Source: Candidatus Iainarchaeum sp.
GTDB lineage: Archaea; Iainarchaeota; Iainarchaeia; Iainarchaeales; DTGL01
Length of the DNA stretch: 21,069 nucleotides
Direction: 5' to 3'
Assembly (NCBI GenBank): GCA_021161055.1
Contig: JAGHBI010000072.1
Span: 1-21,069, forward strand
Position 1 is the first letter of the stretch. Each line of letters starts with the position of its first letter. The notes below the pieces were generated by a model, which saw nothing but the letters and a program-made list of their open reading frames with translations, searched no databases and was not told where the DNA came from. Both the position numbers and the translations under genes were made by a program. Below are positions 8,158 through 15,221 of the stretch, in pieces.

Positions 8158-8982
8158 ATGGCATCGCAAACAAAATTATTCTTTTTTCTCCTCGTGCTTG
8201 CAATACTCCTAAGCGCGTGCATTGAAAGCAAACCCAAAGTGGAAAACCTCTGGGTTGATATGAATATAGAATTTCTGAAAACACCTTCAACACTAAAGCT
8301 GAGCGTTTATGAGCAGAATCAATTAATCGCCAAGATTTCGGAGCTTGAGAAAAAGGCGTTGCAGCGAGAAGAAAGCTCAGCAGGCGTAGATGCCAGCTAC
8401 TGGAGAGTAAATGCTGAGTTTGCGAAATTCCTCAAAAAGAAACTGGATGTTTTGCAATCGAGGCAGGCCTGGCAGTTATTCAAAGGTGTATCGCTTGATA
8501 TAAACGCAGCTTCAAAAACTGACTGCAATAGGTTGCTGGCTTTTGAACAGTTTTCAGAGCAGCTAAGTGAGCTACTGGAACTTGCACAGAAAACCAACCT
8601 ATTGGTTAATGGGTTTGTGCGCAGTTATGGAAGCCGCGCAGGCGATTATAATATTGAACGCTTCCGTATTGATACTCAGAGCTTAACTGAACTCATTCGC
8701 AAGGCAAAGATTGCAACTTTACTTGGCAAGGAATGTATGCTTTACTTCACATCAAAAGAATTCCTTAAGGAACTAGCAATAAAAAGTGTTGACTGCAACT
8801 CGCTTATGGGTCTTTCCAGAAGCATCTCTGAAGCGGAAAAGCTTGCAAACGATGCAAAGGCATTGCTGAACGAGCTCGCAACCTATGATGCGGACATAAA
8901 GCCTCTGCTTGTGGACTACAGCAAGATAAAAAATACGCTCAATGAACTCAAAACACTTTACGAGGACATCAACTCGTGCTGA
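8158..8982 (+). CDS. Predicted lipoprotein, helical, function unknown
   Basis: The N terminus is a lipoprotein signal: K6, a hydrophobic stretch, then the lipobox LLSAC with C21 as the likely lipidated residue. The mature part (about 253 aa) is mostly predicted helix and probably coiled coil, for example LIAKISELEKKALQREE and SEAEKLANDAKALLNELA. Four further cysteines could form two disulfides. It is likely anchored on the outer face of the membrane. GGGGTGA (8141-8147) lies 10 nt before ATG 8158; a TTG at 8152 would overlap the topA stop by 4 nt. It is probably transcribed with topA, although the jobs look unrelated. No family recognised. Confidence 0.8.
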   Translation: MASQTKLFFFLLVLAILLSACIESKPKVENLWVDMNIEFLKTPSTLKLSVYEQNQLIAKISELEKKALQREESSAGVDASYWRVNAEFAKFLKKKLDVLQSRQAWQLFKGVSLDINAASKTDCNRLLAFEQFSEQLSELLELAQKTNLLVNGFVRSYGSRAGDYNIERFRIDTQSLTELIRKAKIATLLGKECMLYFTSKEFLKELAIKSVDCNSLMGLSRSISEAEKLANDAKALLNELATYDADIKPLLVDYSKIKNTLNELKTLYEDINSC

Positions 8983-8983
8983 T

Positions 8984-9003
8984 TAAAAAAGTAAAAAATA
9001 GTT
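8984..9003 (-). terminator. T-rich terminator after the candidate RNA
   Basis: On the minus strand this reads AACTATTTTTTACTTTTTTA, two runs of six T directly after the long GC-rich stem. Oligo-T tracts are the usual archaeal termination signal. Confidence 0.5.
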
Positions 9004-9111
9004 AGAGGTACTAGGGGGCCCAATGCTGGAACCATTTTCAGCCTGGTGAGCCGGCCCCCTTAGCCTCCGCTTACCGCCAGTCTTTGCAACAACCCTCCTT
9101 TTCAAGTTTTT
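8984..9111 (-). ncRNA. Candidate structured non-coding RNA
   Basis: A GC-rich island in an otherwise AT-rich gap can fold into a long hairpin: 9005-9008 with 9064-9067, 9011-9013 with 9061-9063 (one bulged base), and 9014-9020 (GGGGGCC) with 9053-9059, with an inner GCTG/CAGC stem (9025-9028, 9039-9042). The minus strand is favoured because a TATA box (9132-9142) lies about 26 nt before 9111 and two T-runs follow the stem at 9000-8984. No minus-strand gene lies downstream, so it is not an untranslated leader. I could not match it to tRNA, 5S, SRP, RNase P or box C/D RNA. It could instead be a plus-strand 3' structure of the lipoprotein transcript. Confidence 0.5.
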
Positions 9112-9131
9112 GCACATATATTTGGGCTGAG

Positions 9132-9142
9132 GTTATATAAAG
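9132..9142. promoter_or_regulatory. Palindromic TATA box, possibly bidirectional
   Basis: GTTATATAAAG reads as a good TATA box on both strands. On minus it suits the candidate RNA starting near 9111. On plus it would start near 9163, and a second element, TTTAAGTATAA at 9166-9176, would start near 9197, closer to the GGTGA and ATG of the gene at 9221. Confidence 0.45.
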
Positions 9143-9220
9143 GCATTGCTTAATCCACAATGGCCTTTAAGTATAATCTTATTATTCTTTACTGCACTTT
9201 CTGTACATTAGGTGAGTGCT

Positions 9221-9757
9221 ATGGTAGTAAAAATGTCAATTACTGATTCGACTAGGGTTGCGGTTCTTGAGGCATTGCTCAAGCAGGGCTCCGTAAGGCC
9301 CAATATAAAAAGGATAAAGCAATACACTGGCTTTCACAAGGCAACAATAATGAGCTCACTTGACTTTCTGGAAAAGGCAGGGCTTATACAGGGCTATGGG
9401 CCAAAGATAAACTTTAGGGTTCTTGGCTACAATCTGGAGGTTACAATGCTTCTCCAGGCAGACCTTTCGCGAAAGGATGCATTCAATGTTTTTATAGAGC
9501 GAGCTTTGCAGGACCCGCACCTTTACTGGTTTTCAGGGATGCTCGGTTCTGGCAACTGGAATCTGCTAACGAGACACATCTACAGGGATGTTGAATCGTA
9601 TCGCAAGCATATAGAGAGCTATTACTATGAAACTGTTCCAGACATATATGACCTTATAAGGGATAAGCAGATATTCTTCACAACAGAGCCTATCTATAAA
9701 AGCGCTTCGAGGACAAAATCTATAATAGAGCTGATAAAGCTTTCCTCTAAGAAGTGA
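9221..9757 (+). CDS. Second Lrp/AsnC-like transcriptional regulator
   Basis: The 178-aa protein begins with a winged helix-turn-helix (about 5-62: STRVAVLEALL, TGFHKATIMSSLDFLEKAGL) and continues with a RAM-like domain (VTMLLQADLSRKDAF, GMLGSGNWNLLTRHIYRD). It diverges from standard Lrp more than the regulator at 4357 does, and the N-terminal helix could also be read as a generic archaeal HTH. The start is ATG 9221, with GGTGA (9211-9215) 5 nt upstream; the GTG at 9212 is part of that motif. It ends 5 nt before the NFACT-R gene and is probably co-transcribed with it. Confidence 0.85.
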   Translation: MVVKMSITDSTRVAVLEALLKQGSVRPNIKRIKQYTGFHKATIMSSLDFLEKAGLIQGYGPKINFRVLGYNLEVTMLLQADLSRKDAFNVFIERALQDPHLYWFSGMLGSGNWNLLTRHIYRDVESYRKHIESYYYETVPDIYDLIRDKQIFFTTEPIYKSASRTKSIIELIKLSSKK

Positions 9758-9762
9758 GCTGC

Positions 9763-10560
9763 ATGGAATTCGAACTGAACCTGAAAGAAAGTTTGCATAA
9801 GAACATATCTGCATACTTTGAAAAGAGCAAGAAGGCAAGCAGCAAGGCAAAACGAATAGAACAGGCCATAAAAGAGGTTGAGCAAAAGATTGAAGAGCTG
9901 CAAAAGAAAGGAACTCTGGAGAAAGAAAAAAAGCCTATTAAGAAAAGGCCGCGCGCATGGTATGAAAAGTTTCGCTGGTTCTTTTCCAGCGATGGCATGC
10001 TTGTGCTTGCCGGCAGAGATGCTAAAACAAACGAGCAGCTAATAAAGCGGTATATGGAAGATGAAGACCTTTACTTCCATGCAGATATTCAGGGTGCTGC
10101 TCACTGTATTGTAAAAACTTCAGGCAAACCTGTGAGCGAGCAAACACAAAAGGAGGCTGCAATTTTTGCTGCTGTTCACAGCAAGGCCTGGCAGCAGGGC
10201 TTGCTTGCAGTAGACGTTTACTCTGTTAAGCCGGAGCAGGTTTCAAAAAGGGCTCCGAGCGGTGAATCCCTTGGCACAGGCGCGTTTATGATATATGGCA
10301 AGCGCAAATGGTTCAGGGATACGCCGTTAGATTTCGCAATAGGTATTGAAAAAGTTGATGAATACTGGCGAGTAATCTCCGGGCCAAGAACCGCGATTGA
10401 AAAAAGAGCATTGATGAGCTTCAGGGTGATTCCCGGTTCGAAAAGGAAAAGCGATGTTGCAAAAATAATAAAGAGCAAGGCCGAGAAAAAGCTCGGCGCA
10501 ACCATAAGCCTCGATGAAATAATTAGAATGCTACCCGCTGACAATATTGAATTGGCATAA
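9763..10560 (+). CDS. NFACT-R (DUF814) domain protein lacking the NFACT-N half
   Basis: Residues about 10-55 are a charged coiled coil (KASSKAKRIEQAIKEVEQKI), followed by the NFACT-R domain with its hallmarks WYEKFRWFFSSDG, LVLAGRDAKTNEQL and EDLYFHADIQGA. The family includes Rqc2/Tae2/RqcH, which act on stalled 50S or 60S subunits in ribosome quality control. Full archaeal members are about 650 aa with an N-terminal NFACT-N and helix-hairpin-helix half; this 265-aa form starts just before the final coiled coil. The missing half is not encoded upstream. Standalone NFACT-R proteins are known, so this may be a natural short form rather than a broken gene. GTG 9754 is an alternative start overlapping the previous stop. 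Confidence 0.9.
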   Translation: MEFELNLKESLHKNISAYFEKSKKASSKAKRIEQAIKEVEQKIEELQKKGTLEKEKKPIKKRPRAWYEKFRWFFSSDGMLVLAGRDAKTNEQLIKRYMEDEDLYFHADIQGAAHCIVKTSGKPVSEQTQKEAAIFAAVHSKAWQQGLLAVDVYSVKPEQVSKRAPSGESLGTGAFMIYGKRKWFRDTPLDFAIGIEKVDEYWRVISGPRTAIEKRALMSFRVIPGSKRKSDVAKIIKSKAEKKLGATISLDEIIRMLPADNIELA

Positions 10561-10604
10561 TTATTGCTTTATTTCTTGAAGGAGGTAAAACAATATTCAA
10601 CACC

Positions 10605-10613
10605 TTTTTAAGA
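10605..10613 (+). promoter_or_regulatory. Candidate TATA box of cdc48
   Basis: TTTTTAAGA predicts transcription from about 10636, followed by AGGTGA (10649-10654) and ATG 10662. Upstream in the same gap is a strong but orphan Shine-Dalgarno motif, GGAGGT at 10581-10586. Confidence 0.4.
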
Positions 10614-10661
10614 CTTTGAGTTTTCTTATATTATTATTAGATACTTTTAGGTGAATACGGG

Positions 10662-12836
10662 ATGCAAAGAGGAGAAGTAAAACTGCGTGTGCAAGACGCT
10701 GATCCAGCACATGTTGGCAGAAATATAGTTACACTTGACCGCGAAACCAAGGAGAAATTGAATGTGACAAGCGGAGATATAGTTGAGATAAGGGGTTCGC
10801 GCGTTACTGCGGCAATAGTATGGCCTGCCCGCCCCGAAGATGAAGGCAAGGGCATAATAAGGATGGACAGCTTCATAAGGCATAATGCGGGCGTAGGCCT
10901 AGGTGATACTGTACTTGTGAGAAAGGCTGATTATAAAGAAGCTCGCGAAGTTATACTTGCTCCAACACAGCGTGTGCGAATAATAGCTTCAGGCTATAAT
11001 AGAATTCTGAAGAGAACTTTTTTAGGCAGGCCTTTATGCCAGGGAGACAGCGTATGGATAAGCGTTTTCGGTTCTGGCTTTGTTTACAGGGTTGTTAATA
11101 CAAAACCTAGAGGCATAGTTAAGGTTACTGAGCTCACAGAATTCATACTTAAAGAAAAGCCTGTGAAAGAAATTCCGGAAGGTGTTCCAACAGTTGCATA
11201 TGAAGATATAGGTGGTTTGAAGGAGCAGATTCAGAAGATTAGAGAGATGGTTGAACTTCCAATGAGACATCCAGAGCTTTTCAGACGCTTGGGGATTGTA
11301 CCGCCAAAAGGAGTGCTTCTCCATGGGCCGCCTGGCACAGGCAAGACACTGATGGCAAAAGCAGTCGCAAATGAAACAAACGCAACATTCATAAGCGTAA
11401 ACGCGCCAGAGATAATGAGCAAGTTTGTCGGCGAAGCTGAAGAGCGCTTAAGGCAGGTGTTTAAAGAGGCTGAGGAAAATTCACCAAGCATAATCTTCAT
11501 AGATGAGATCGACGCTATAGCACCTAAGCGTGATGAGGTGATAGGCGAGGTTGAAAGGCGTGTTGTAGCGCAGCTTTTGGCATTGATGGACGGCTTGGAA
11601 GCTCGAGGCAATGTAATTGTAATGGCCGCCACAAACCGCGTAAACTCACTCGATGAAGCATTGCGCAGACCCGGACGCTTTGACCGCGAGATCGAGTTTG
11701 GAATTCCTGACAGAAACGAACGCAAGGAGATACTGCAGATTCACACTCGAGGGATGCCTTTAGCAAAGGACGTTGATTTGGACCATCTTGCCTCAATAAC
11801 CCATGGTTTTGTAGGTGCTGATCTCGAAGCTCTTGCAAAGGAGGCTGCAATGAAAGCTCTGCGCAGATATCTGCCCAAGATAGATATGGAGCAGGATGAG
11901 ATTCCAAGCGAGGTTCTTGAAAGCCTTGAGGTTCGGAAAGAGGACTTTCTGGAAGCGCTGAAGGATGTTCAGCCGAGTGCGTTGCGTGAGGTCGCTGTGC
12001 AGATTCCCAAAGCAAGATGGTGCGACATTGGCGGATTGGAAACCGTTAAGGAGGAATTAAAGCAAGCAGTAGAATGGCCTCTTAAGTATCCCAATCTGTT
12101 CAAGGATATGGGTATAAAGCCACCAAAAGGAATACTGCTTTACGGGCCTCCTGGCTGCGGTAAAACTCTGTTAGCTAAGGCGGTTGCAAACGAAAGCGAA
12201 GCGAATTTCATTTCAGTTAAGGGCCCCGAGCTGCTTTCGATGTATGTTGGTGAAAGCGAGCGAGCAGTACGAAAGATATTCAGAAAGGCAAGGCAGGTTG
12301 CGCCTGTGATAGTGTTTTTCGATGAAATAGATGCTATCGCTTCGGAACGTGGGCATTACTTTGATTCCGGTGTTGGTAATCGCGTGCTTAACCAGCTTCT
12401 CACAGAGCTCGATGGCCTGGAAATACTTGAAAATGTTGTCTTTATATGTGCTACCAATAGACCAGATCTAATAGATAAAGCATTGCTTAGGCCTGGTAGA
12501 GTTGATAAGTTGATTGAAATACCCGCACCAGATCTCAAATCGAGAGAAAAGATACTGGAGATACACACAAAGAATGTTCCTCTTGCGAAGGATGTGAACC
12601 TCAAGGAGCTTGCAGAGCTCACTGAAGGATTCAGCGGAGCTGACTTAGAAGGCCTTGTCAGAGAAGCTGTGCTAATTGCCATAAAACAAAATAAGATGAA
12701 AAAAACAGCGGTTGCTTTAAAACACTTTGAAAAGGCATTATCTAAGGTAAGACCTTCCATAAGCGAGAGCACAAAGAAGGCCTACGAGGAATTTAAGGCG
12801 CGCTATGCTGAGTTTGCACCAAGCTATGTACGATAA
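10662..12836 (+). CDS. cdc48: Cdc48/VAT-type AAA+ ATPase
   Basis: This hexameric unfoldase extracts and unfolds proteins, often feeding the proteasome. The order is N domain (about 1-185: double-psi barrel then beta-clam), D1 with Walker A GPPGTGKT (about 222-229), Walker B FIDEIDA and arginine fingers in RRPGRFDRE, then D2 with GPPGCGKT (about 495-502), FFDEIDA and RPGRVDK. The 724-aa length is typical of archaeal Cdc48/VAT. The tail ends SYVR, so tyrosine is third from the end and the canonical HbYX proteasome-docking tail is not clear. AGGTGA lies 7 nt before the ATG. The stop is 4 nt from that of the convergent site-2 protease gene. Confidence 0.97.
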   Translation: MQRGEVKLRVQDADPAHVGRNIVTLDRETKEKLNVTSGDIVEIRGSRVTAAIVWPARPEDEGKGIIRMDSFIRHNAGVGLGDTVLVRKADYKEAREVILAPTQRVRIIASGYNRILKRTFLGRPLCQGDSVWISVFGSGFVYRVVNTKPRGIVKVTELTEFILKEKPVKEIPEGVPTVAYEDIGGLKEQIQKIREMVELPMRHPELFRRLGIVPPKGVLLHGPPGTGKTLMAKAVANETNATFISVNAPEIMSKFVGEAEERLRQVFKEAEENSPSIIFIDEIDAIAPKRDEVIGEVERRVVAQLLALMDGLEARGNVIVMAATNRVNSLDEALRRPGRFDREIEFGIPDRNERKEILQIHTRGMPLAKDVDLDHLASITHGFVGADLEALAKEAAMKALRRYLPKIDMEQDEIPSEVLESLEVRKEDFLEALKDVQPSALREVAVQIPKARWCDIGGLETVKEELKQAVEWPLKYPNLFKDMGIKPPKGILLYGPPGCGKTLLAKAVANESEANFISVKGPELLSMYVGESERAVRKIFRKARQVAPVIVFFDEIDAIASERGHYFDSGVGNRVLNQLLTELDGLEILENVVFICATNRPDLIDKALLRPGRVDKLIEIPAPDLKSREKILEIHTKNVPLAKDVNLKELAELTEGFSGADLEGLVREAVLIAIKQNKMKKTAVALKHFEKALSKVRPSISESTKKAYEEFKARYAEFAPSYVR

Positions 12837-12840
12837 TCGA

Positions 12841-13428
12841 TTATAGCATAAAAAATAAAGCAAACAGCGGGAAAAATAGCAATGCCCAAATTGTTGGGCT
12901 GTATAGCATTACTTTGCTTCCATCAAGAGGTGGAATGGGCACAAGGTTAAAGAAAGCAAACCAAAAGTTGAGCACTGCAACCCTTTCAAGAAGGTTTAAT
13001 ATGTAAGGCGCCACAATCGTAGCAGGCACCATCATATACATAACGAAAAATATAATCCCCACAATGATGTTTGTTAGAGGTCCTGCAAGCGAAATCATTG
13101 CGTTTTCCTTCCTTGTGATGTGCGGTCCGTAAATATAGACTGCTCCAGGGGCTGCAAAGAATAATGTGCCTGCAGATATTATGGGCAAAACAAACGCGAG
13201 CAGAAGCCCTGTGCTCCACATTCTAAATTCTGCCAAGCAACCATAGTGCTTTGCCACAGCCCTATGAGCTAACTCGTGGAATATGAAGCCTGTGCCGACA
13301 GCCACCAGGCTTATGGGAAATATACGGAAAAACTCTCCCAAATTCAGAAAGTTGCTTCCAAAGTAGCTGAATGCAATGCTTATTGTAACCCAGCTTATTA
13401 TGAGCTCCTTTGCCTCTCTGCTTCTCAT
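12841..13428 (-). CDS. Site-2 protease family (M50) membrane zinc metalloprotease
   Basis: The protein cleaves substrates inside the membrane in regulated proteolysis; no substrate can be named. The zinc motif is HELAH (H51, E52, H55) in a membrane helix, and the third ligand is D169 in NLVPIPPLDGSK. At 195 aa with about five or six helices it is a minimal form without PDZ or CBS domains. ATG 13428 is preferred; a TTG at 13437 would add three residues. It is divergent from the pilin-like gene at 13511 and shares its promoter region, which hints at but does not prove a link. Confidence 0.93.
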   Translation of the reverse strand: MRSREAKELIISWVTISIAFSYFGSNFLNLGEFFRIFPISLVAVGTGFIFHELAHRAVAKHYGCLAEFRMWSTGLLLAFVLPIISAGTLFFAAPGAVYIYGPHITRKENAMISLAGPLTNIIVGIIFFVMYMMVPATIVAPYILNLLERVAVLNFWFAFFNLVPIPPLDGSKVMLYSPTIWALLFFPLFALFFML

Positions 13429-13452
13429 AATTACCAAGCAATTTTAAGGGAA

Positions 13453-13466
13453 GGTATTTTTTTAAA
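13453..13466. promoter_or_regulatory. Shared AT-rich core promoter between S2P and pilin genes
   Basis: The stretch reads GGTATTTTTTTAAA. On the minus strand it gives a TATA-like element about 26 nt before 13433, five bases ahead of the protease ATG. On plus, TTTTTAAA (13458-13465) would start near 13487, leaving a 24-nt leader with GGGAGGG before TTG 13511. Confidence 0.45.
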
Positions 13467-13510
13467 CATTTTTAAAGAAAAATTCTTTACAGCTGCTGGG
13501 AGGGTTGGTT

Positions 13511-13684
13511 TTGGATTGCAAAGCGCAGATTTCTCTTGAAATGATTCTCGTTCTTGCAGCGCTGATAGTTGTGGCTTTACTTGTTGTTTCTAAGCTTCAG
13601 TCTGTGGCAAGCAAAGCGAGCAAAACCATCGATAAGCGCTCGGAGGACCTTTTTGAAGTAATTGATGATATAGGCAAAACTTGA
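13511..13684 (+). CDS. Very short class III signal peptide protein, 57 aa
   Basis: The frame opens at TTG 13511, 6 nt after GGGAGGG (13498-13504), and reads MDCKAQISLEMILVLAA before a hydrophobic helix to about residue 27 and a charged tail ending DDIGKT. The KA-Q-x-SLE pattern is a class III signal with Glu at mature position 5; cleavage would leave about 52 residues, hardly more than the pilin helix. Stops at 13445 and 13463 exclude an upstream ATG. It runs 11 nt into the next pilin-like gene and both look like one transcript. An ATG-only or length-filtered search would miss it. Confidence 0.8.
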   Translation: MDCKAQISLEMILVLAALIVVALLVVSKLQSVASKASKTIDKRSEDLFEVIDDIGKT

Positions 13685-13695
13685 TTTGTGGTTTT

Positions 13696-14100
13696 ATGCA
13701 ATGCAGAGCACAGGTGTCTCTCGAGTTTTTATTAGTTGTAGCCTCCGCACTTTTTGTAATGCTTCTTATTGCTCCAGCAATAGTTGCGGTTAGCACAAGA
13801 GCGTTGCATGCAGCAGAGCTTACAAGAGCCAAACTTTTTGCAAGCGATTTAGAATTTGCACTGAGAAAACTCAATGCGTTTTCAGATGGCTCCGAACTTT
13901 TGCTCGTGTGCAAACCTCTTACAGAATGGAAATTTTCTCTGAGCTCAAAGAATGTTACAATTACAGTAAACGGAAGTACGTTTCTTGTAAATTCACCAAT
14001 AAGTTTTGCGAGCAAGATGGAATTTACAATAAGCGAGCGCACATGCATGCGCCTCAAACGCAAGCCTGCAAGCATAGAATTATCAGTTGAAGACTGTTAA
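13696..14100 (+). CDS. Class III signal peptide (pilin-like) protein, 134 aa
   Basis: ATG 13696 gives MQCRAQVSLEFLLVVAS, a class III signal with expected cleavage A5/Q6 and Glu at mature position 5, then a helix to about residue 36. The ectodomain (about 95 aa) has three cysteines and beta-rich stretches such as KNVTITVNGSTFLV. It has no strong Shine-Dalgarno motif and may be translated by coupling to the 57-aa gene before it. An in-frame TTG at 13681 overlaps that gene's stop. The end overlaps the convergent gene at 14083 by 18 nt. It is probably a minor pilin or pseudopilin. Confidence 0.85.
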   Translation: MQCRAQVSLEFLLVVASALFVMLLIAPAIVAVSTRALHAAELTRAKLFASDLEFALRKLNAFSDGSELLLVCKPLTEWKFSLSSKNVTITVNGSTFLVNSPISFASKMEFTISERTCMRLKRKPASIELSVEDC

Positions 14101-14454
14101 AACTATCTCTCTTGCGTTAAGTTCCTTATCAAAGATTATAAGCCTGCTTGATATTGCTTTTTTGCTATTGCTATTTTCTCTATAGAATATAGTTATTCCA
14201 TCAACCTCAAGCCTAACACCTTCATTTACAAACAGTTCTTGAAGCTGTTCTACCATTTCCTGTTCCGACGCATCTGTAACAAGCCAGTGTTTCATCAAAT
14301 CATGCTCTTTTTGCAGTATAAGCAGTTCTTCGATTGTTGGTTGTTCCGCATAGGAAAGTGAAACTATAACGATTCCTATAATTGTTGAAATAATAATTAG
14401 AGCAAGCGTTGCGTCCAGAGAAAAAACAAAGCCATTGCGCAGGCGTTTACTCAT
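14083..14454 (-). CDS. Pilin-like protein with SLD-type signal, 123 aa
   Basis: The N terminus MSKRLRNGFVFSLDATLAL is a basic stretch, then G-hydrophobic-SLD, then a membrane helix. This style (also in the next gene upstream, KGLMLTLD) has Asp where class III pilins have Glu, and lacks the Q after the cleavage glycine. The ectodomain is about 85 aa, has no cysteine and includes a charged segment EQEMVEQLQELF. GTGAGGT lies 7 nt before ATG 14454, and the start overlaps the previous stop by 8 nt. It is the last gene of the four-gene minus-strand set. Peptidase processing is plausible but not certain. Confidence 0.8.
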   Translation of the reverse strand: MSKRLRNGFVFSLDATLALIIISTIIGIVIVSLSYAEQPTIEELLILQKEHDLMKHWLVTDASEQEMVEQLQELFVNEGVRLEVDGITIFYRENSNSKKAISSRLIIFDKELNAREIVLTVFN

Positions 14455-14893
14455 AGCAAAACCTCACTTTAAGTATAGCAAATTTTCCGTTCAAGGTTGC
14501 ACCTCTTCTCACTGCTAGCGTACGCGAACATTTTTCATATTCAAACTCAAATAGCTGCACACCATCCAGGCTTACCTCAGCTACATTGTTAGCAATAAGA
14601 ATCTCTTCCAGCTCGCTTATAGTATTATCCACGTTCCCAAGCCTGTTCTCAAGTACGCGTTTTTGATCAGCGCTTACCATCGCTAAGCCATTTTCATCAA
14701 AGCCCCTCTTCAAAAGGGAATCAACAAAGAGCACGCTCCTTTCCTGCTCGAAAAGTACTACTTGCCTTGCTCGCGATTCCGAAAGTTGCACTGCTACCAC
14801 AAAGCTCATGAGCGTTATAATCAGAACTACAATGAACGCTACGCATATATCCAGCGTGAGCATAAGCCCTTTCTCATCTATAATGCGAACCAT
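14447..14893 (-). CDS. Pilin-like protein with TLD-type signal, 148 aa
   Basis: ATG 14893 is chosen because GAGGT lies 8 nt upstream; a TTG at 14926 would add eleven residues. The start MVRIIDEKGLMLTLDICVAF has the same G-hydrophobic-[ST]LD pattern as its neighbour, followed by a helix to about residue 36. The ectodomain begins with likely helix (SESRARQVVLFEQERSVLF) and ends with a cysteine pair (EKCSR, RFCYE). The start overlaps the preceding gene by 20 nt. It may be a minor subunit of a pilus-like structure. Confidence 0.8.
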   Translation of the reverse strand: MVRIIDEKGLMLTLDICVAFIVVLIITLMSFVVAVQLSESRARQVVLFEQERSVLFVDSLLKRGFDENGLAMVSADQKRVLENRLGNVDNTISELEEILIANNVAEVSLDGVQLFEFEYEKCSRTLAVRRGATLNGKFAILKVRFCYE

Positions 14894-15221
14894 GCACAGT
14901 AACCTCAAAGCCCTTTTGCTTGCCAACTATTTCAACGTTTGCGAACATTTTAGCATAAACAAAGCCAGAATTAAAATCGCTTGCCGCCTTCCCTGTAAAT
15001 ATCGAACATTCCAGCTTTTCCAAGGTTTTGATTTCCGGGTTCGAAGCCAGCGAATCAGCTATTAATGCGCAGCGCTGTGCTTCCGCAAGCGCAGCAAATT
15101 TAGCATTATGCTCCTGCAACCTAGCGCTGAGCTTCATCCCACTGTTTATGATTATCACTAAGAGCAGTATGAAAAACACCGTGCATAGCATGAACTCTAA
15201 AGAAACCTGTGCTTTAGCCAA
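14874..15221 (-). CDS. Class III signal peptide (pilin-like) protein, 115 aa
   Basis: The start is TTG 15221, with GGTGAT 5 nt upstream; no ATG is suitably placed. MAKAQVSLEFMLCTVFF is a textbook class III signal with cleavage A4/Q5 and Glu at mature position 5, followed by a helix to about residue 28. The ectodomain has two cysteines (QRCALIA, LECSIF), enough for one disulfide, and ends HGSHYR. It overlaps the upstream gene by 8 nt and the downstream gene by 20 nt, showing tight translational coupling in this set. Confidence 0.85.
   Translation of the reverse strand: MAKAQVSLEFMLCTVFFILLLVIIINSGMKLSARLQEHNAKFAALAEAQRCALIADSLASNPEIKTLEKLECSIFTGKAASDFNSGFVYAKMFANVEIVGKQKGFEVTVHGSHYR

Noticed and set aside
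9014..9059. GGGGGCC/GGCCCCC pair as a tRNA acceptor stem
   Set aside because: The enclosed span is only 46 nt and has no T-arm or anticodon arm.
8984..9111. SRP RNA, RNase P RNA or box C/D guide RNA
   Set aside because: No SRP domain IV loop, RNase P conserved regions, or paired C and D boxes could be found.
11231..11725. Long minus-strand reading frame (164 codons) inside cdc48, and others such as 11524-12015 and 7796-8293
   Set aside because: They lie antisense to strongly conserved genes, show low-complexity serine, arginine or cysteine-rich translations and lack Shine-Dalgarno motifs.
12825..12836. HbYX proteasome-docking tail on Cdc48
   Set aside because: The protein ends SYVR, so tyrosine is not the penultimate residue.
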